A stretch of DNA of 33,776 bases from the NCBI GenBank assembly GCA_013042995.1, contig JABDPB010000006.1, positions 1-33,776 of the forward strand. Direction: 5' to 3'. A program made the translations under genes and the position numbers. Positions 17,732 through 24,844 of the stretch are shown here, piece after piece (within the stretch, counting starts at the first letter, position 1; every line of letters starts with the position of its first letter). The DNA is from Ignavibacteriaceae bacterium. GTDB taxonomy: Bacteria > Bacteroidota > Ignavibacteria > Ignavibacteriales > Ignavibacteriaceae. The notes beneath the pieces are model-generated. The model was not told the DNA's origin, did no database searches, and saw only the letters and a list, made by a program, of their open reading frames with translations.

Positions 17732-19939
17732 TTAACGGATATCTTTTCTTTTTAAAGAGTATGCTGTTAAAAGATAAAATGCAGTAGAAAAAATTAATAG
17801 CACAAAAATATTTACTGCAAGATTATCGGGATCAAAACCTATTGACATTATTCTTTGCGGTTCGAATTCTTCAAACTCCAAAATTGTTGCAGCCTCAAAT
17901 GCCCACCTACTTGGATTAAAAGCAGCCAGTATTTTTTCAAAATCGCTCATATATTCGAAAATTGTTATTAATCCGCCTAAAATAACCTGTGGAATTAGCA
18001 CTAGAGGTATTAAACCCATAGCAGCTTCAGTTGTGTTTACGAGTGAAGAAATTAATAATCCAAGCAATAGCGACTGGAGTGAAGTAAGCAGCAAAAGGAA
18101 AAACATTGCACTAAAAGAAACCTCCATTCCAAGGGCTGGAACAGCAATACCTACAAGTATTCCGCATTGGATAACACATAGAAGCAGGAGCACAGTTATT
18201 TTTGAAAAAATGTACGAGGGAATTTTCAAATTTACCATTCGTTCTCGCCTGTATATTGAGTGCTCGCTTACTATTTCGCGAGCCGCATTAGAGCAGCCAA
18301 GCCAAATTGCTGCAATCACAAGTATAAAAAGTGCAGCGGTCCGTTCTTCAGGGGCATCAAAAACAAGCGCAATTAATAGTGCAATGATTGGTGCCTGCAA
18401 CAATAGTATGGCAGTACTTACTTGGTCTCTCAACTTGACTCTAAAGTACCTGCTTGTTAAAGTGGAGAATTGTTTTAAACCCGCACTTCGCTTTTTTCCT
18501 TTACTGGATCCAGTACCTCGATTTTCAAATGTTGTACTTTTTCTATTATCAACAAAGATCTCGTATTGAGGTGACTGCCTAAACTTATTCTTCCAGTAAT
18601 CTGGATCTTGTGTCTCTAATTTTTCAAAAATTTCGTATGGCTGATCAGCTTCAAAATATTCAGCAGCTCTGTTTGCTTTTCCGAAGTAAGCAAGCTTTCC
18701 GCCTTTTGATAGAACAATTAAATGCGTAAGAATTTCAAAATTTTCTTTAGTGATATTATGTGTAGTAAGAATTATAATCTTTCCTTTTGAAGCAATTCCT
18801 CTGAGCAAGTTCATTACATCTAGATCGGTTTTGGGGTCTAATCCGCTGGTTGGTTCATCTAAAAATAAAATTGATGGTTCTGTTAAAAGTTCCTGTCCTA
18901 GATTAACACGTTTTCTTTGTCCGCCGCTAATTCCTTTTTTCTCAGCTGAGCCGATTAGTGTTTCTTTTGTATCGTTCAATCCTAAAGTATCTAACACACT
19001 CTCCACCTGTGCAGAAATTTCAGTGTCTGGAGTGCTATCCAATCTTAATTTCCCCGTGTAGTTAAAAGATTCTTTAACCTTTAATTCTCTGTGAATAATA
19101 TCATCCTGCGGAACGTAGCCGATTTGTCCTTTAAATGAATCAATGTTCGAATAAAGTGATTGCGAATTTATAAGCACATCACCATCGGAAGGCTTTGTAA
19201 CACCGTTCATCATCATCATAAGTGTTGTTTTACCTGCACCGGAGGGACCAATTAATCCAACAAATTCGCCGGGTAAAATTGTTAATCCAATCTGATCTAC
19301 AATTATTTTATTGCTGACACGAAATGTGAGATCGTTAGCAGCAATTTGAAGATCACCTGAAATTACCTTTTCTCCCGCAAATAATCTCTCAAGATTTAAT
19401 GGAATACCACCAATTGTAATTACATCACTTGCAGTAACTTTTGCGCGCTCAATTTTTTTACTGTTTACAAATGTTCCATTTGAGCTTTTCAAATCTTCGA
19501 CAAACCATTCATCTTCAACCTTTTCAAGCCTTGCATGTTTTCTCGAAACCTTAATATTATTAATTACTAAATCGTTATCGCTGCTTCGCCCAATATTAAT
19601 TTTTGTTTTTTCGAGAGCAACTTTTGTCCTCAATCGCTCTTCACTTGGTGTTAACGGAGTAGGAAGAATAGCTGGTGCGGTTAAAAAAGGTTCAAGCATT
19701 TTCCAATCAAAAGTATAGTTTTTACCGAAGTTTATTTTATCTGCCTGATCAATTTCAATAGAAGTTATTTTTTGCTCATTTACAAAAGTTCCGTTTGTTG
19801 AATTGACATCTTCAAGTATAACTCTGTTTTTTTCAATTTTAAATAAAGCATGCTTTGATGAAACACCCGGATTATTTATAACAATCTCGTTGTGGGATGC
19901 CCTGCCGAGAGTAACTGTCCTGATTTCGCTGTTGTTCAT
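17732..19939 (-). CDS. FHA-FHA-ABC transporter (ATPase fused to permease)
   Basis: A 735-residue half-transporter of the ABCG/ABC-2 type. Two FHA domains (about 8-75 and 112-182) keep the phosphothreonine-binding set: R13, S28, H30, N49 and R118, S132, H135, N154. The ATPase domain (about 195-430) has Walker A GPSGAGKTT (231-239), signature SGGQRKR (338-344), Walker B ILFLDEP (357-363) and H-loop H394. The ABC-2 permease (about 490-735) has six hydrophobic segments. The linker between the FHA domains contains T94-P and T97-P. The design closely recalls mycobacterial Rv1747, which is regulated by kinase PknF. Its start overlaps the LEA2 gene by 4 nt, and a Ser/Thr kinase gene follows. Export substrate unknown. 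Confidence 0.93.
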   Translation of the reverse strand: MNNSEIRTVTLGRASHNEIVINNPGVSSKHALFKIEKNRVILEDVNSTNGTFVNEQKITSIEIDQADKINFGKNYTFDWKMLEPFLTAPAILPTPLTPSEERLRTKVALEKTKINIGRSSDNDLVINNIKVSRKHARLEKVEDEWFVEDLKSSNGTFVNSKKIERAKVTASDVITIGGIPLNLERLFAGEKVISGDLQIAANDLTFRVSNKIIVDQIGLTILPGEFVGLIGPSGAGKTTLMMMMNGVTKPSDGDVLINSQSLYSNIDSFKGQIGYVPQDDIIHRELKVKESFNYTGKLRLDSTPDTEISAQVESVLDTLGLNDTKETLIGSAEKKGISGGQRKRVNLGQELLTEPSILFLDEPTSGLDPKTDLDVMNLLRGIASKGKIIILTTHNITKENFEILTHLIVLSKGGKLAYFGKANRAAEYFEADQPYEIFEKLETQDPDYWKNKFRQSPQYEIFVDNRKSTTFENRGTGSSKGKKRSAGLKQFSTLTSRYFRVKLRDQVSTAILLLQAPIIALLIALVFDAPEERTAALFILVIAAIWLGCSNAAREIVSEHSIYRRERMVNLKIPSYIFSKITVLLLLCVIQCGILVGIAVPALGMEVSFSAMFFLLLLTSLQSLLLGLLISSLVNTTEAAMGLIPLVLIPQVILGGLITIFEYMSDFEKILAAFNPSRWAFEAATILEFEEFEPQRIMSIGFDPDNLAVNIFVLLIFSTAFYLLTAYSLKRKDIR

Positions 19940-20820
19940 ATTATAACAAGTTCTCCTTTAAAATTGAAAGGGAATTGAACACTATATCCTAAAACCTCAA
20001 GATTGAGTATTCCTACTGTGTGGTATTCCAATTTTCTTTTCAAGATTGATCCGAATAGTGATGACATAGTTTTAATATTACTAAGTTCGTAAATAACCGA
20101 ACCATTGGCATTAGCATTTTCTTTTTCCAATTTAATTTCGGAAGAAATATTTCCTTCACCCGATTTATTTTCATTTATAAATATTTGTGATGGGTAGTCT
20201 TTCAGTAAAATATCAATTCCGTACGGATTTGTTAAGTTGAATGCTACTTCCACTGTTGATTTCCCCAAACTTACTGAGTTCAGTTTTGCTGATTGAACTT
20301 TTAGAAGTTTGTTGTTTTTTGTGTCTTTTTCGATTGTTTTAGTTAACTCTTTTTGTAAATCAAATTGGTGATTGAGATCAACTTCAACTGGCATAGTAAT
20401 TAAACCAAGATCAGCAGAAACTTTGCCTTTCATATTTAAATCAATTGTGTCTTTTTCTTTGCTCGCGATCTCTATTGCTTTTAATGTGTTAAGGTGTGCA
20501 AAAAAGCTCACCGTTGAAGTATCGAATTTTTTCATTTTTATTTCTTCGGTTCTAAATGCAGTGCCTATTGTATCTTTATCAATGAGTAAATTCAAATAAA
20601 CTGCATCTATTTCGACATCTGTATCATTTTTATTCAAAGCAAATACACTTATGTCTAGCTTAAGCGAATCAGAATTTAGTTTTAAAATTTTTATATTAGT
20701 TACTTCAATTATCTCGGGAGCAATCCCCTTTGGTGAACACAAAAAAGTATTAACAGCCCAAAAAAGAACTACTGCTGAAACTACAAGAAATAAAAATTTA
20801 ATCATCCGCTTTTTCATCAA
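19936..20820 (-). CDS. Tandem LEA2 (WHy) domain protein
   Basis: A 294-residue protein with an N-terminal signal anchor (about 6-27) and two related beta-rich domains, about 36-150 and 165-290. The second carries a FNLTNPYGIDI motif typical of LEA type 2/WHy domains (N and P pattern); the first has the corresponding VFALNKNDTDVEI. LEA2 proteins are linked to desiccation or stress tolerance in plants and are of unknown function in bacteria. It is probably held on the outer face of the inner membrane. It overlaps both neighbours by 4 nt (20817-20820 and 19936-19939), so it is tightly coupled to the zinc-ribbon membrane protein and the FHA transporter. Confidence 0.75.
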   Translation of the reverse strand: MMKKRMIKFLFLVVSAVVLFWAVNTFLCSPKGIAPEIIEVTNIKILKLNSDSLKLDISVFALNKNDTDVEIDAVYLNLLIDKDTIGTAFRTEEIKMKKFDTSTVSFFAHLNTLKAIEIASKEKDTIDLNMKGKVSADLGLITMPVEVDLNHQFDLQKELTKTIEKDTKNNKLLKVQSAKLNSVSLGKSTVEVAFNLTNPYGIDILLKDYPSQIFINENKSGEGNISSEIKLEKENANANGSVIYELSNIKTMSSLFGSILKRKLEYHTVGILNLEVLGYSVQFPFNFKGELVII

Positions 20821-21284
20821 TAATCATAAGCATCTGCAACGCTCAACGTAGCAATGATTACAAAAAACACAAACAAAATACTAATCAGGAATAGAACCAA
20901 TCCCCAAATTGCCCAGAGCTTTTGTACTTTTATAAAATGATCAAAACTGTCCCACCGTTTATTCTGCCAAGCCCACTCATTTCCTTTCGCGCCAAGGATA
21001 AAAATCATAACAAAGTTTACAAAAGGAACAAAAGTAAGCAGAGCAATCCAGGTATTGTTTCCAATACCCCAAATCCACGATAAAAAGAAAGCGCCCCAAT
21101 TCCATCCCGAAAGTTCAGATGGAAGCTTAACCGTTTTTCCTTTTCCCGAATTATTTGAGCTTTGCATGTCGTTGATTTCAACTTTCGATTGAGGAGTTGA
21201 TTTATTTTCCCGCATTGGTTTGCCGCAGCTAACACAAAAAGCTGCATCTTTATCGTTTAGTTGTCCGCAATTAGTACAGTGCAT
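20817..21284 (-). CDS. Zinc-ribbon membrane protein
   Basis: A 155-residue protein. An N-terminal zinc ribbon has C3-x2-C6 and C17-x2-C20. A polar Ser/Lys-rich linker follows, then a Trp-rich hydrophobic half with about three membrane segments (about 64-82, 84-100 and 124-148). This looks like the small zinc-ribbon membrane proteins that carry DUF2628-like helices. The role is unknown. The ribbon is very like that of the FHA protein at 22892-23533 in the same operon. A GGGGGT ribosome binding site precedes the start, and the stop overlaps the LEA2 start by 4 nt. Confidence 0.75.
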   Translation of the reverse strand: MHCTNCGQLNDKDAAFCVSCGKPMRENKSTPQSKVEINDMQSSNNSGKGKTVKLPSELSGWNWGAFFLSWIWGIGNNTWIALLTFVPFVNFVMIFILGAKGNEWAWQNKRWDSFDHFIKVQKLWAIWGLVLFLISILFVFFVIIATLSVADAYDY

Positions 21285-21303
21285 TTTGTTACCCCCAATT
21301 CAT

Positions 21304-22077
21304 TTACATATTTTTAACTCTGTCTCTTCTGTCACGAGCAGTAGGATGCGAAGAGATGAAATCATTTACTGCATCCCGTTCATCTATTCCGTATTCTTTT
21401 TCAAGTTCTTCTAATTTTGTAAAGAAATCTACAGCACCCTGTTTATCGTAGCCTGCTTTTTTCATAAGCCAAACGCCAAGTTCATCAGCTTCATACTCGT
21501 CGTACTTTGTAAATGGCATTGAGTAAATTCCATATGCAAGCTGAACGATTTCACCAAAACTCGGATCAATTGAAGATGCAATTGCCGCATACTGTACTCT
21601 TTTAATGCAGTGCCGAAGCTCGTTGTGTGCAATTTCGTGTGCCATTACAAAAGCTATTTCATCTTCAGTTTCTAAAAAATCTAAAATCCCGGTATTAAAA
21701 AACATTCTTCCGCCGGCGATTGCGTAAGCATTTACTTCATCAGTACTTACAACTTTGTAACCGTAATTTATGTTTGTGCGATCAACATAGCTCATCATAT
21801 CGTTAAATATTTTTTTCAAGTCAAATTTTCTTTCTCTTACAACTCTCATATCGCTTAAAATTTGCTTTTCCAATTCAATCCCAATTGAATTTTCCTCATC
21901 ATCTGAAAGTGCTGTGACTTCTAAAAGAGTTTCGTTTAAAATATCGGCGGTGTTTAATAGTTCTTTAAGAAAATCATCCTGTGCATTAACAGTAATGTTT
22001 GCAGAGAAAAAAATCATAAAGGAAAATAGGATAGATTTGACGGAATTTGCAGATTTTGTAACTTCATTTTCTTTCAT
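21304..22077 (-). CDS. Secreted M48-family metalloprotease
   Basis: A 257-residue zinc protease. The signal peptide probably ends after VNA (residue 32). The zinc motif HEIAH is at 147-151 (H147, H151; catalytic E148). The third ligand is likely E194 in an ExEAD motif that ends with D198. The length fits the compact M48/Oma1-like or BepA-like periplasmic group, but it lacks the TPR domain of BepA. It lies between the PP2C gene and the zinc-ribbon membrane-protein gene in one operon. This suggests an envelope quality-control or processing role. A GGGAGA ribosome binding site precedes the ATG. Confidence 0.88.
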   Translation of the reverse strand: MKENEVTKSANSVKSILFSFMIFFSANITVNAQDDFLKELLNTADILNETLLEVTALSDDEENSIGIELEKQILSDMRVVRERKFDLKKIFNDMMSYVDRTNINYGYKVVSTDEVNAYAIAGGRMFFNTGILDFLETEDEIAFVMAHEIAHNELRHCIKRVQYAAIASSIDPSFGEIVQLAYGIYSMPFTKYDEYEADELGVWLMKKAGYDKQGAVDFFTKLEELEKEYGIDERDAVNDFISSHPTARDRRDRVKNM

Positions 22078-22127
22078 CTCTTCTCCCTTTATAGTAATTG
22101 AATTATAAATTTTATGTTAACAATATT

Positions 22128-22880
22128 TTAATGATCACTATTTGTCACTTTTGCGATCTGAACCGTAATATTATCCTCTCCACCTCTTTTGTTTGCTAAC
22201 TCAATAAGTTTATTTGCTGCATCCTGTACCGTTCCATTTGATACAATTTTTAAAATTTCACTATTGCTTACAAAGGTTGTTAATCCATCGGAACAGAGAA
22301 TAAAAGTATCGCCCACTTTTATTTTGATTTCATCCGAGACCTCCGGTTCGGTTTCTACTCCGATCCCAAGTGATCGTGTAATTACATTTTTTTGCGGATG
22401 ATGTTTTGCCTCTTCTTCAGATATCATTCTTGAATCAACCATTTGCTGAACTAAAGAATGATCTTTTGTAAGTTGTTTGATTTCTCCATCTCTGCACAAA
22501 TAAATTCTACTGTCGCCAAGATTTGCCGTGTATGCATTATCATCCTGCAATAAAGTAATTACAACAGTTGAACCCATGTCATTAAGCGCAGGGTCATTTT
22601 TTGCTGCATCCATTAATGTGTGATTTGCTGATTGGATGGAAGATTTCAATTCTTTTACAGGATTAAAGCTGTTGTTAAGTTTTTCGAAATGATTTTTAAT
22701 TGATTCAACGGACAGACGTGATGCAATTTCACCACCTTTATGCCCACCCATCCCATCACAAACAATTAACAATTCACCGTAACTTCCTTGGAATGAGCCA
22801 AAATAATCTTCATTTATTTCTCTAACTCTTCCAACATCGGAATGATTCCCAATTTCAATTTTGAATTTTTTATCTGCCAT
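22128..22880 (-). CDS. PP2C-family Ser/Thr phosphatase
   Basis: A 250-residue cytosolic phosphatase of the Stp1/PrpC type. It opens with the GxxSDVGxVREINEDY motif; D25, D42 (in CDGMGGH), D198 (in SDG) and D236 (in EDN) are the metal-binding acids. GDSRIYL and the DHSLVQQMV segment are also typical. It should reverse phosphorylation by the kinase encoded at the end of the same operon. It starts 11 nt after the FHA protein and is followed, 50 nt later, by the M48 protease. Confidence 0.93.
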   Translation of the reverse strand: MADKKFKIEIGNHSDVGRVREINEDYFGSFQGSYGELLIVCDGMGGHKGGEIASRLSVESIKNHFEKLNNSFNPVKELKSSIQSANHTLMDAAKNDPALNDMGSTVVITLLQDDNAYTANLGDSRIYLCRDGEIKQLTKDHSLVQQMVDSRMISEEEAKHHPQKNVITRSLGIGVETEPEVSDEIKIKVGDTFILCSDGLTTFVSNSEILKIVSNGTVQDAANKLIELANKRGGEDNITVQIAKVTNSDH

Positions 22881-22891
22881 ATATTTCTATG

Positions 22892-23533
22892 TTAAATTAA
22901 TTTAAGTTTGAATGAAATAGTGCCAAGTTTTATTTCATCGTTATCTTTTACTTCCATTCTTTCCTCTACTTTTTTTCCATTTACAAAAGTTCCGTTTGCC
23001 GAAAGCTGATCCTGAATAATAAATTTATTATTTCTACTTAAAATCAATACATGTTCATCTGATATTTCAGGTTTATTTATTATTATATTGTTTGCAGCAC
23101 TTCGCCCTATTTTTGTTCTGCCCTCAAAAATTTTAAAATCTTTACCCTCAGGATCTAACTCAAAACTAACAAGCCAACCTGCCAAACGATTGGGGTTTAA
23201 AGATGGATTTTCACCTACTAACTTATCTTCTGCTCCTACGATAATCGTTTTTTTGTCAAGAACTGTATTTGTTTGTGCTTCGCTGGTTTCTTGTGCTCCA
23301 TTAACATTTGTCTTAACATCATTGCCTTTGTCAATTACTGTTTTAGCACTTGTAATTGCTTTTGTGATCGTCGCAGTTACTTCTGGGTGGGGGCAGTAAG
23401 GGCATTGATCCAGACTCGCATCGTAATTGTGCCCGTTCGGACAGGTTTTATGCTTTGTAGAAATTTGAGCCCCGCAATACTTGCAATACTTTGCATCAGA
23501 TTTGTTTTCTTTCCCGCAGGAAAGGCATTTCAT
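22892..23533 (-). CDS. Double zinc-ribbon FHA protein
   Basis: A 213-residue protein. The first zinc ribbon uses C3, C6, C17 and C20; a second likely site uses C31, H35, C44 and C47. A Thr-rich linker (about 53-98) follows; T88, T90 and T96 are possible phospho-acceptors. The FHA domain (about 118-213) keeps the phosphothreonine-binding residues R144, S158, H161 and N180. It is probably a soluble reader or scaffold for the kinase and phosphatase encoded downstream. It is the first gene of the seven-gene operon and has a strong GGAGGT ribosome binding site 5 nt before its ATG. Confidence 0.88.
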   Translation of the reverse strand: MKCLSCGKENKSDAKYCKYCGAQISTKHKTCPNGHNYDASLDQCPYCPHPEVTATITKAITSAKTVIDKGNDVKTNVNGAQETSEAQTNTVLDKKTIIVGAEDKLVGENPSLNPNRLAGWLVSFELDPEGKDFKIFEGRTKIGRSAANNIIINKPEISDEHVLILSRNNKFIIQDQLSANGTFVNGKKVEERMEVKDNDEIKLGTISFKLKLI

Positions 23534-23656
23534 TTTTGACCTCCGTTTTCTTCAACAAACAATTTTGGAGAATCAAATTAGTAATAAACTTGCTATCTGC
23601 AAAGCATTTATGATGCCTGTTTAGAATAAATTTTTAGAATAATATAAAAGGAAGGT

Positions 23657-23696
23657 CGCCCTGCTGGAAATTGGAGGAGATATAATCAGCAGGGCG
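23657..23696 (-). terminator. GC-rich stem-loop, probable terminator
   Basis: A perfect 10-bp inverted repeat (cgccctgctg at 23657-23666, cagcagggcg at 23687-23696) with a 20-nt loop, GC-rich against an AT-rich background. On the minus strand it follows the 88-aa gene and is followed by CCTTCCTTTTATATTATT, a moderately T-rich tail. It probably ends that transcript and insulates the FHA operon downstream. The loop is longer than in a classic terminator, so another RNA role is possible. Confidence 0.5.
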
Positions 23697-23701
23697 GGCT
23701 T

Positions 23702-23724
23702 AACTAATGAGAGCGTTATTAGTT
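23702..23724. repeat. Short inverted repeat over the stop of the 88-aa gene
   Basis: aactaat (23702-23708) and attagtt (23718-23724) form a 7-bp inverted repeat with a 9-nt loop that overlaps the stop codon at 23719-23721. It is AT-rich and next to the larger GC-rich stem-loop. It could be chance or part of the same 3' end structure. Confidence 0.3.
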
Positions 23725-23985
23725 TGCTAAACTTTTTGGAGGATTGTGAACGATTTTTCTTATTGTATCAAACTGTAAATAAGGGTATTCTTCACGCAAG
23801 GCATCTATTGCATCGCCTGTTCGGAATTTTTGTGCACGAAGCGACTTAAATTTCTTTCTGATTTGATAATCCCTAACTGCTCTTTCGTTAATCAATCCAC
23901 GGTGGTGAAGCAATTCGAAGATTTCATCACTTATCAAATCTGAGATGGGATTTTGGAGTGTTTTTTTTATTTCTAGGTTTTCCAT
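23719..23985 (-). CDS. Orphan 88-aa charged protein
   Basis: A small protein of 88 residues that I do not recognise. It is highly charged, lacks a signal peptide or membrane segment, and appears largely helical. The C-terminal half (about 50-80; AIDALREEYPYLQFDTIRKI) could form a helix-turn-helix-like pair, which is speculation. An AGGAAGGG sequence precedes the ATG, and it has its own upstream region of about 200 nt and a downstream stem-loop, so it looks like a monocistronic unit. It lies directly downstream of the propeller kinase/regulator operon. Confidence 0.65.
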   Translation of the reverse strand: MENLEIKKTLQNPISDLISDEIFELLHHRGLINERAVRDYQIRKKFKSLRAQKFRTGDAIDALREEYPYLQFDTIRKIVHNPPKSLAN

Positions 23986-24188
23986 TTTTTAACCCTTCCT
24001 GTTGTTGATACTTTATTAGGATTTAATTTTCGCTCAACAATCGGTCTGATCTATAAACGTCTAAATTCTGTGTTCAAACTAATAAAAAATGCGTGCGTTA
24101 CAATTACACAGTTATGTAGTTTTAGAGGAAATTTAATTGGAGGGGAAATATTACCTACATAAATATGTAGTTAATAGTTGATTTTCAT
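23986..24188 (-). promoter_or_regulatory. Upstream region of the 88-aa gene
   Basis: The longest non-coding gap in the window, about 203 nt. It holds the palindrome described at 24155-24170, a repeated TATGTAGTT, and, closer to the gene on the minus strand, TTGAGC about 16 nt from TAAAGT, a weak sigma70-like pair. No ORF of note is present. Confidence 0.35.
24155..24170. promoter_or_regulatory. 7-2-7 palindrome, candidate operator
   Basis: CTACATA-AA-TATGTAG is a perfect inverted repeat of two 7-bp arms with a 2-bp spacer. It lies 18 nt beyond the stop of the NarL-type regulator gene and about 170 nt upstream of the 88-aa gene. The 7-2-7 spacing is that of NarL-family binding sites, though the arm sequence is not the E. 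coli consensus. TATGTAGTT also occurs at 24113-24121 in the same direction. It could be a site for the adjacent regulator. A weak 3' end hairpin is the alternative. Confidence 0.35.
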
Positions 24189-24827
24189 TTATATTATCTT
24201 TTTTCTTATGGCTTTTGCAACTGCTTCGGATTGGGAATGAACATGCAGTTTCTTATAAATATTTTTTATGTGATGACGAACAGTATCTACACTAATAAAT
24301 AGTTGATCGGCTATTTGTTGATAGTTGTTGCCTTCAGCGAGCAGGTTTAAAGCTTCTTTCTCGCGCTCACTTAAATAGTATTCGTTTGGTTCTTCATTTG
24401 TTTCTTTTACTTCCTTAAATGCTGTAATTACCTGCCGGGCTATATTGCTACTCATAGGAGAGCCGCCCTCGTGTACTTCTTTAATTGCCTCTAATAATTT
24501 TGATGGTGGGGTTTTTTTTACAAGATATCCGCACGCACCTGCGCAAAGTGCATCGAAAACTTTGTCACTGTCTTCGTAAATTGTAAGCATTAGAATATCC
24601 AAATCTTTATCAATTGCAATTGCTTTTTTTACACCTTCAATTCCGCTTATTCCCGGCAGTGCAATGTCCATTAAAACAACATCAACCTTAATACTATTTA
24701 ATTTACTTAAAAAACTTTCACAATCAACAAATTGTGCAACACATGAATAGCTTGGTGTCCCATCAATTAACACTGCAAGACCGTTTCTAATTGTGTCATT
24801 GTCTTCAACTATAGCAACGTTAATCAT
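24189..24827 (-). CDS. NarL/LuxR-type response regulator
   Basis: A 212-residue regulator. The receiver (about 1-120) has E8/D9, phospho-acceptor D54 in LMDIALPG and a K at the end of strand 5. The LuxR-type helix-turn-helix (about 148-206) contains LSEREKEALNLLAEG and a recognition helix with SVDTVRHHIKNIYKKL. It begins 17 nt after the propeller kinase gene and is its likely partner. Its targets may include the neighbouring 88-aa gene, as a palindrome with NarL-like spacing lies just beyond its stop. Confidence 0.92.
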   Translation of the reverse strand: MINVAIVEDNDTIRNGLAVLIDGTPSYSCVAQFVDCESFLSKLNSIKVDVVLMDIALPGISGIEGVKKAIAIDKDLDILMLTIYEDSDKVFDALCAGACGYLVKKTPPSKLLEAIKEVHEGGSPMSSNIARQVITAFKEVKETNEEPNEYYLSEREKEALNLLAEGNNYQQIADQLFISVDTVRHHIKNIYKKLHVHSQSEAVAKAIRKKII

Positions 24828-24844
24828 TAACTTTATCCTTCGAT

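Noticed and set aside
18033-18569. 178-aa plus-strand ORF inside the FHA-ABC gene
   Set aside because: It lies wholly antisense to a strongly supported coding region, has no recognisable domain, and shows skewed composition expected of a shadow frame.
23088-23539. Overlapping plus-strand ORFs, one Cys-rich, across the zinc-ribbon FHA gene
   Set aside because: Antisense to a gene with clear zinc-ribbon and FHA motifs; no ribosome binding site or family match.
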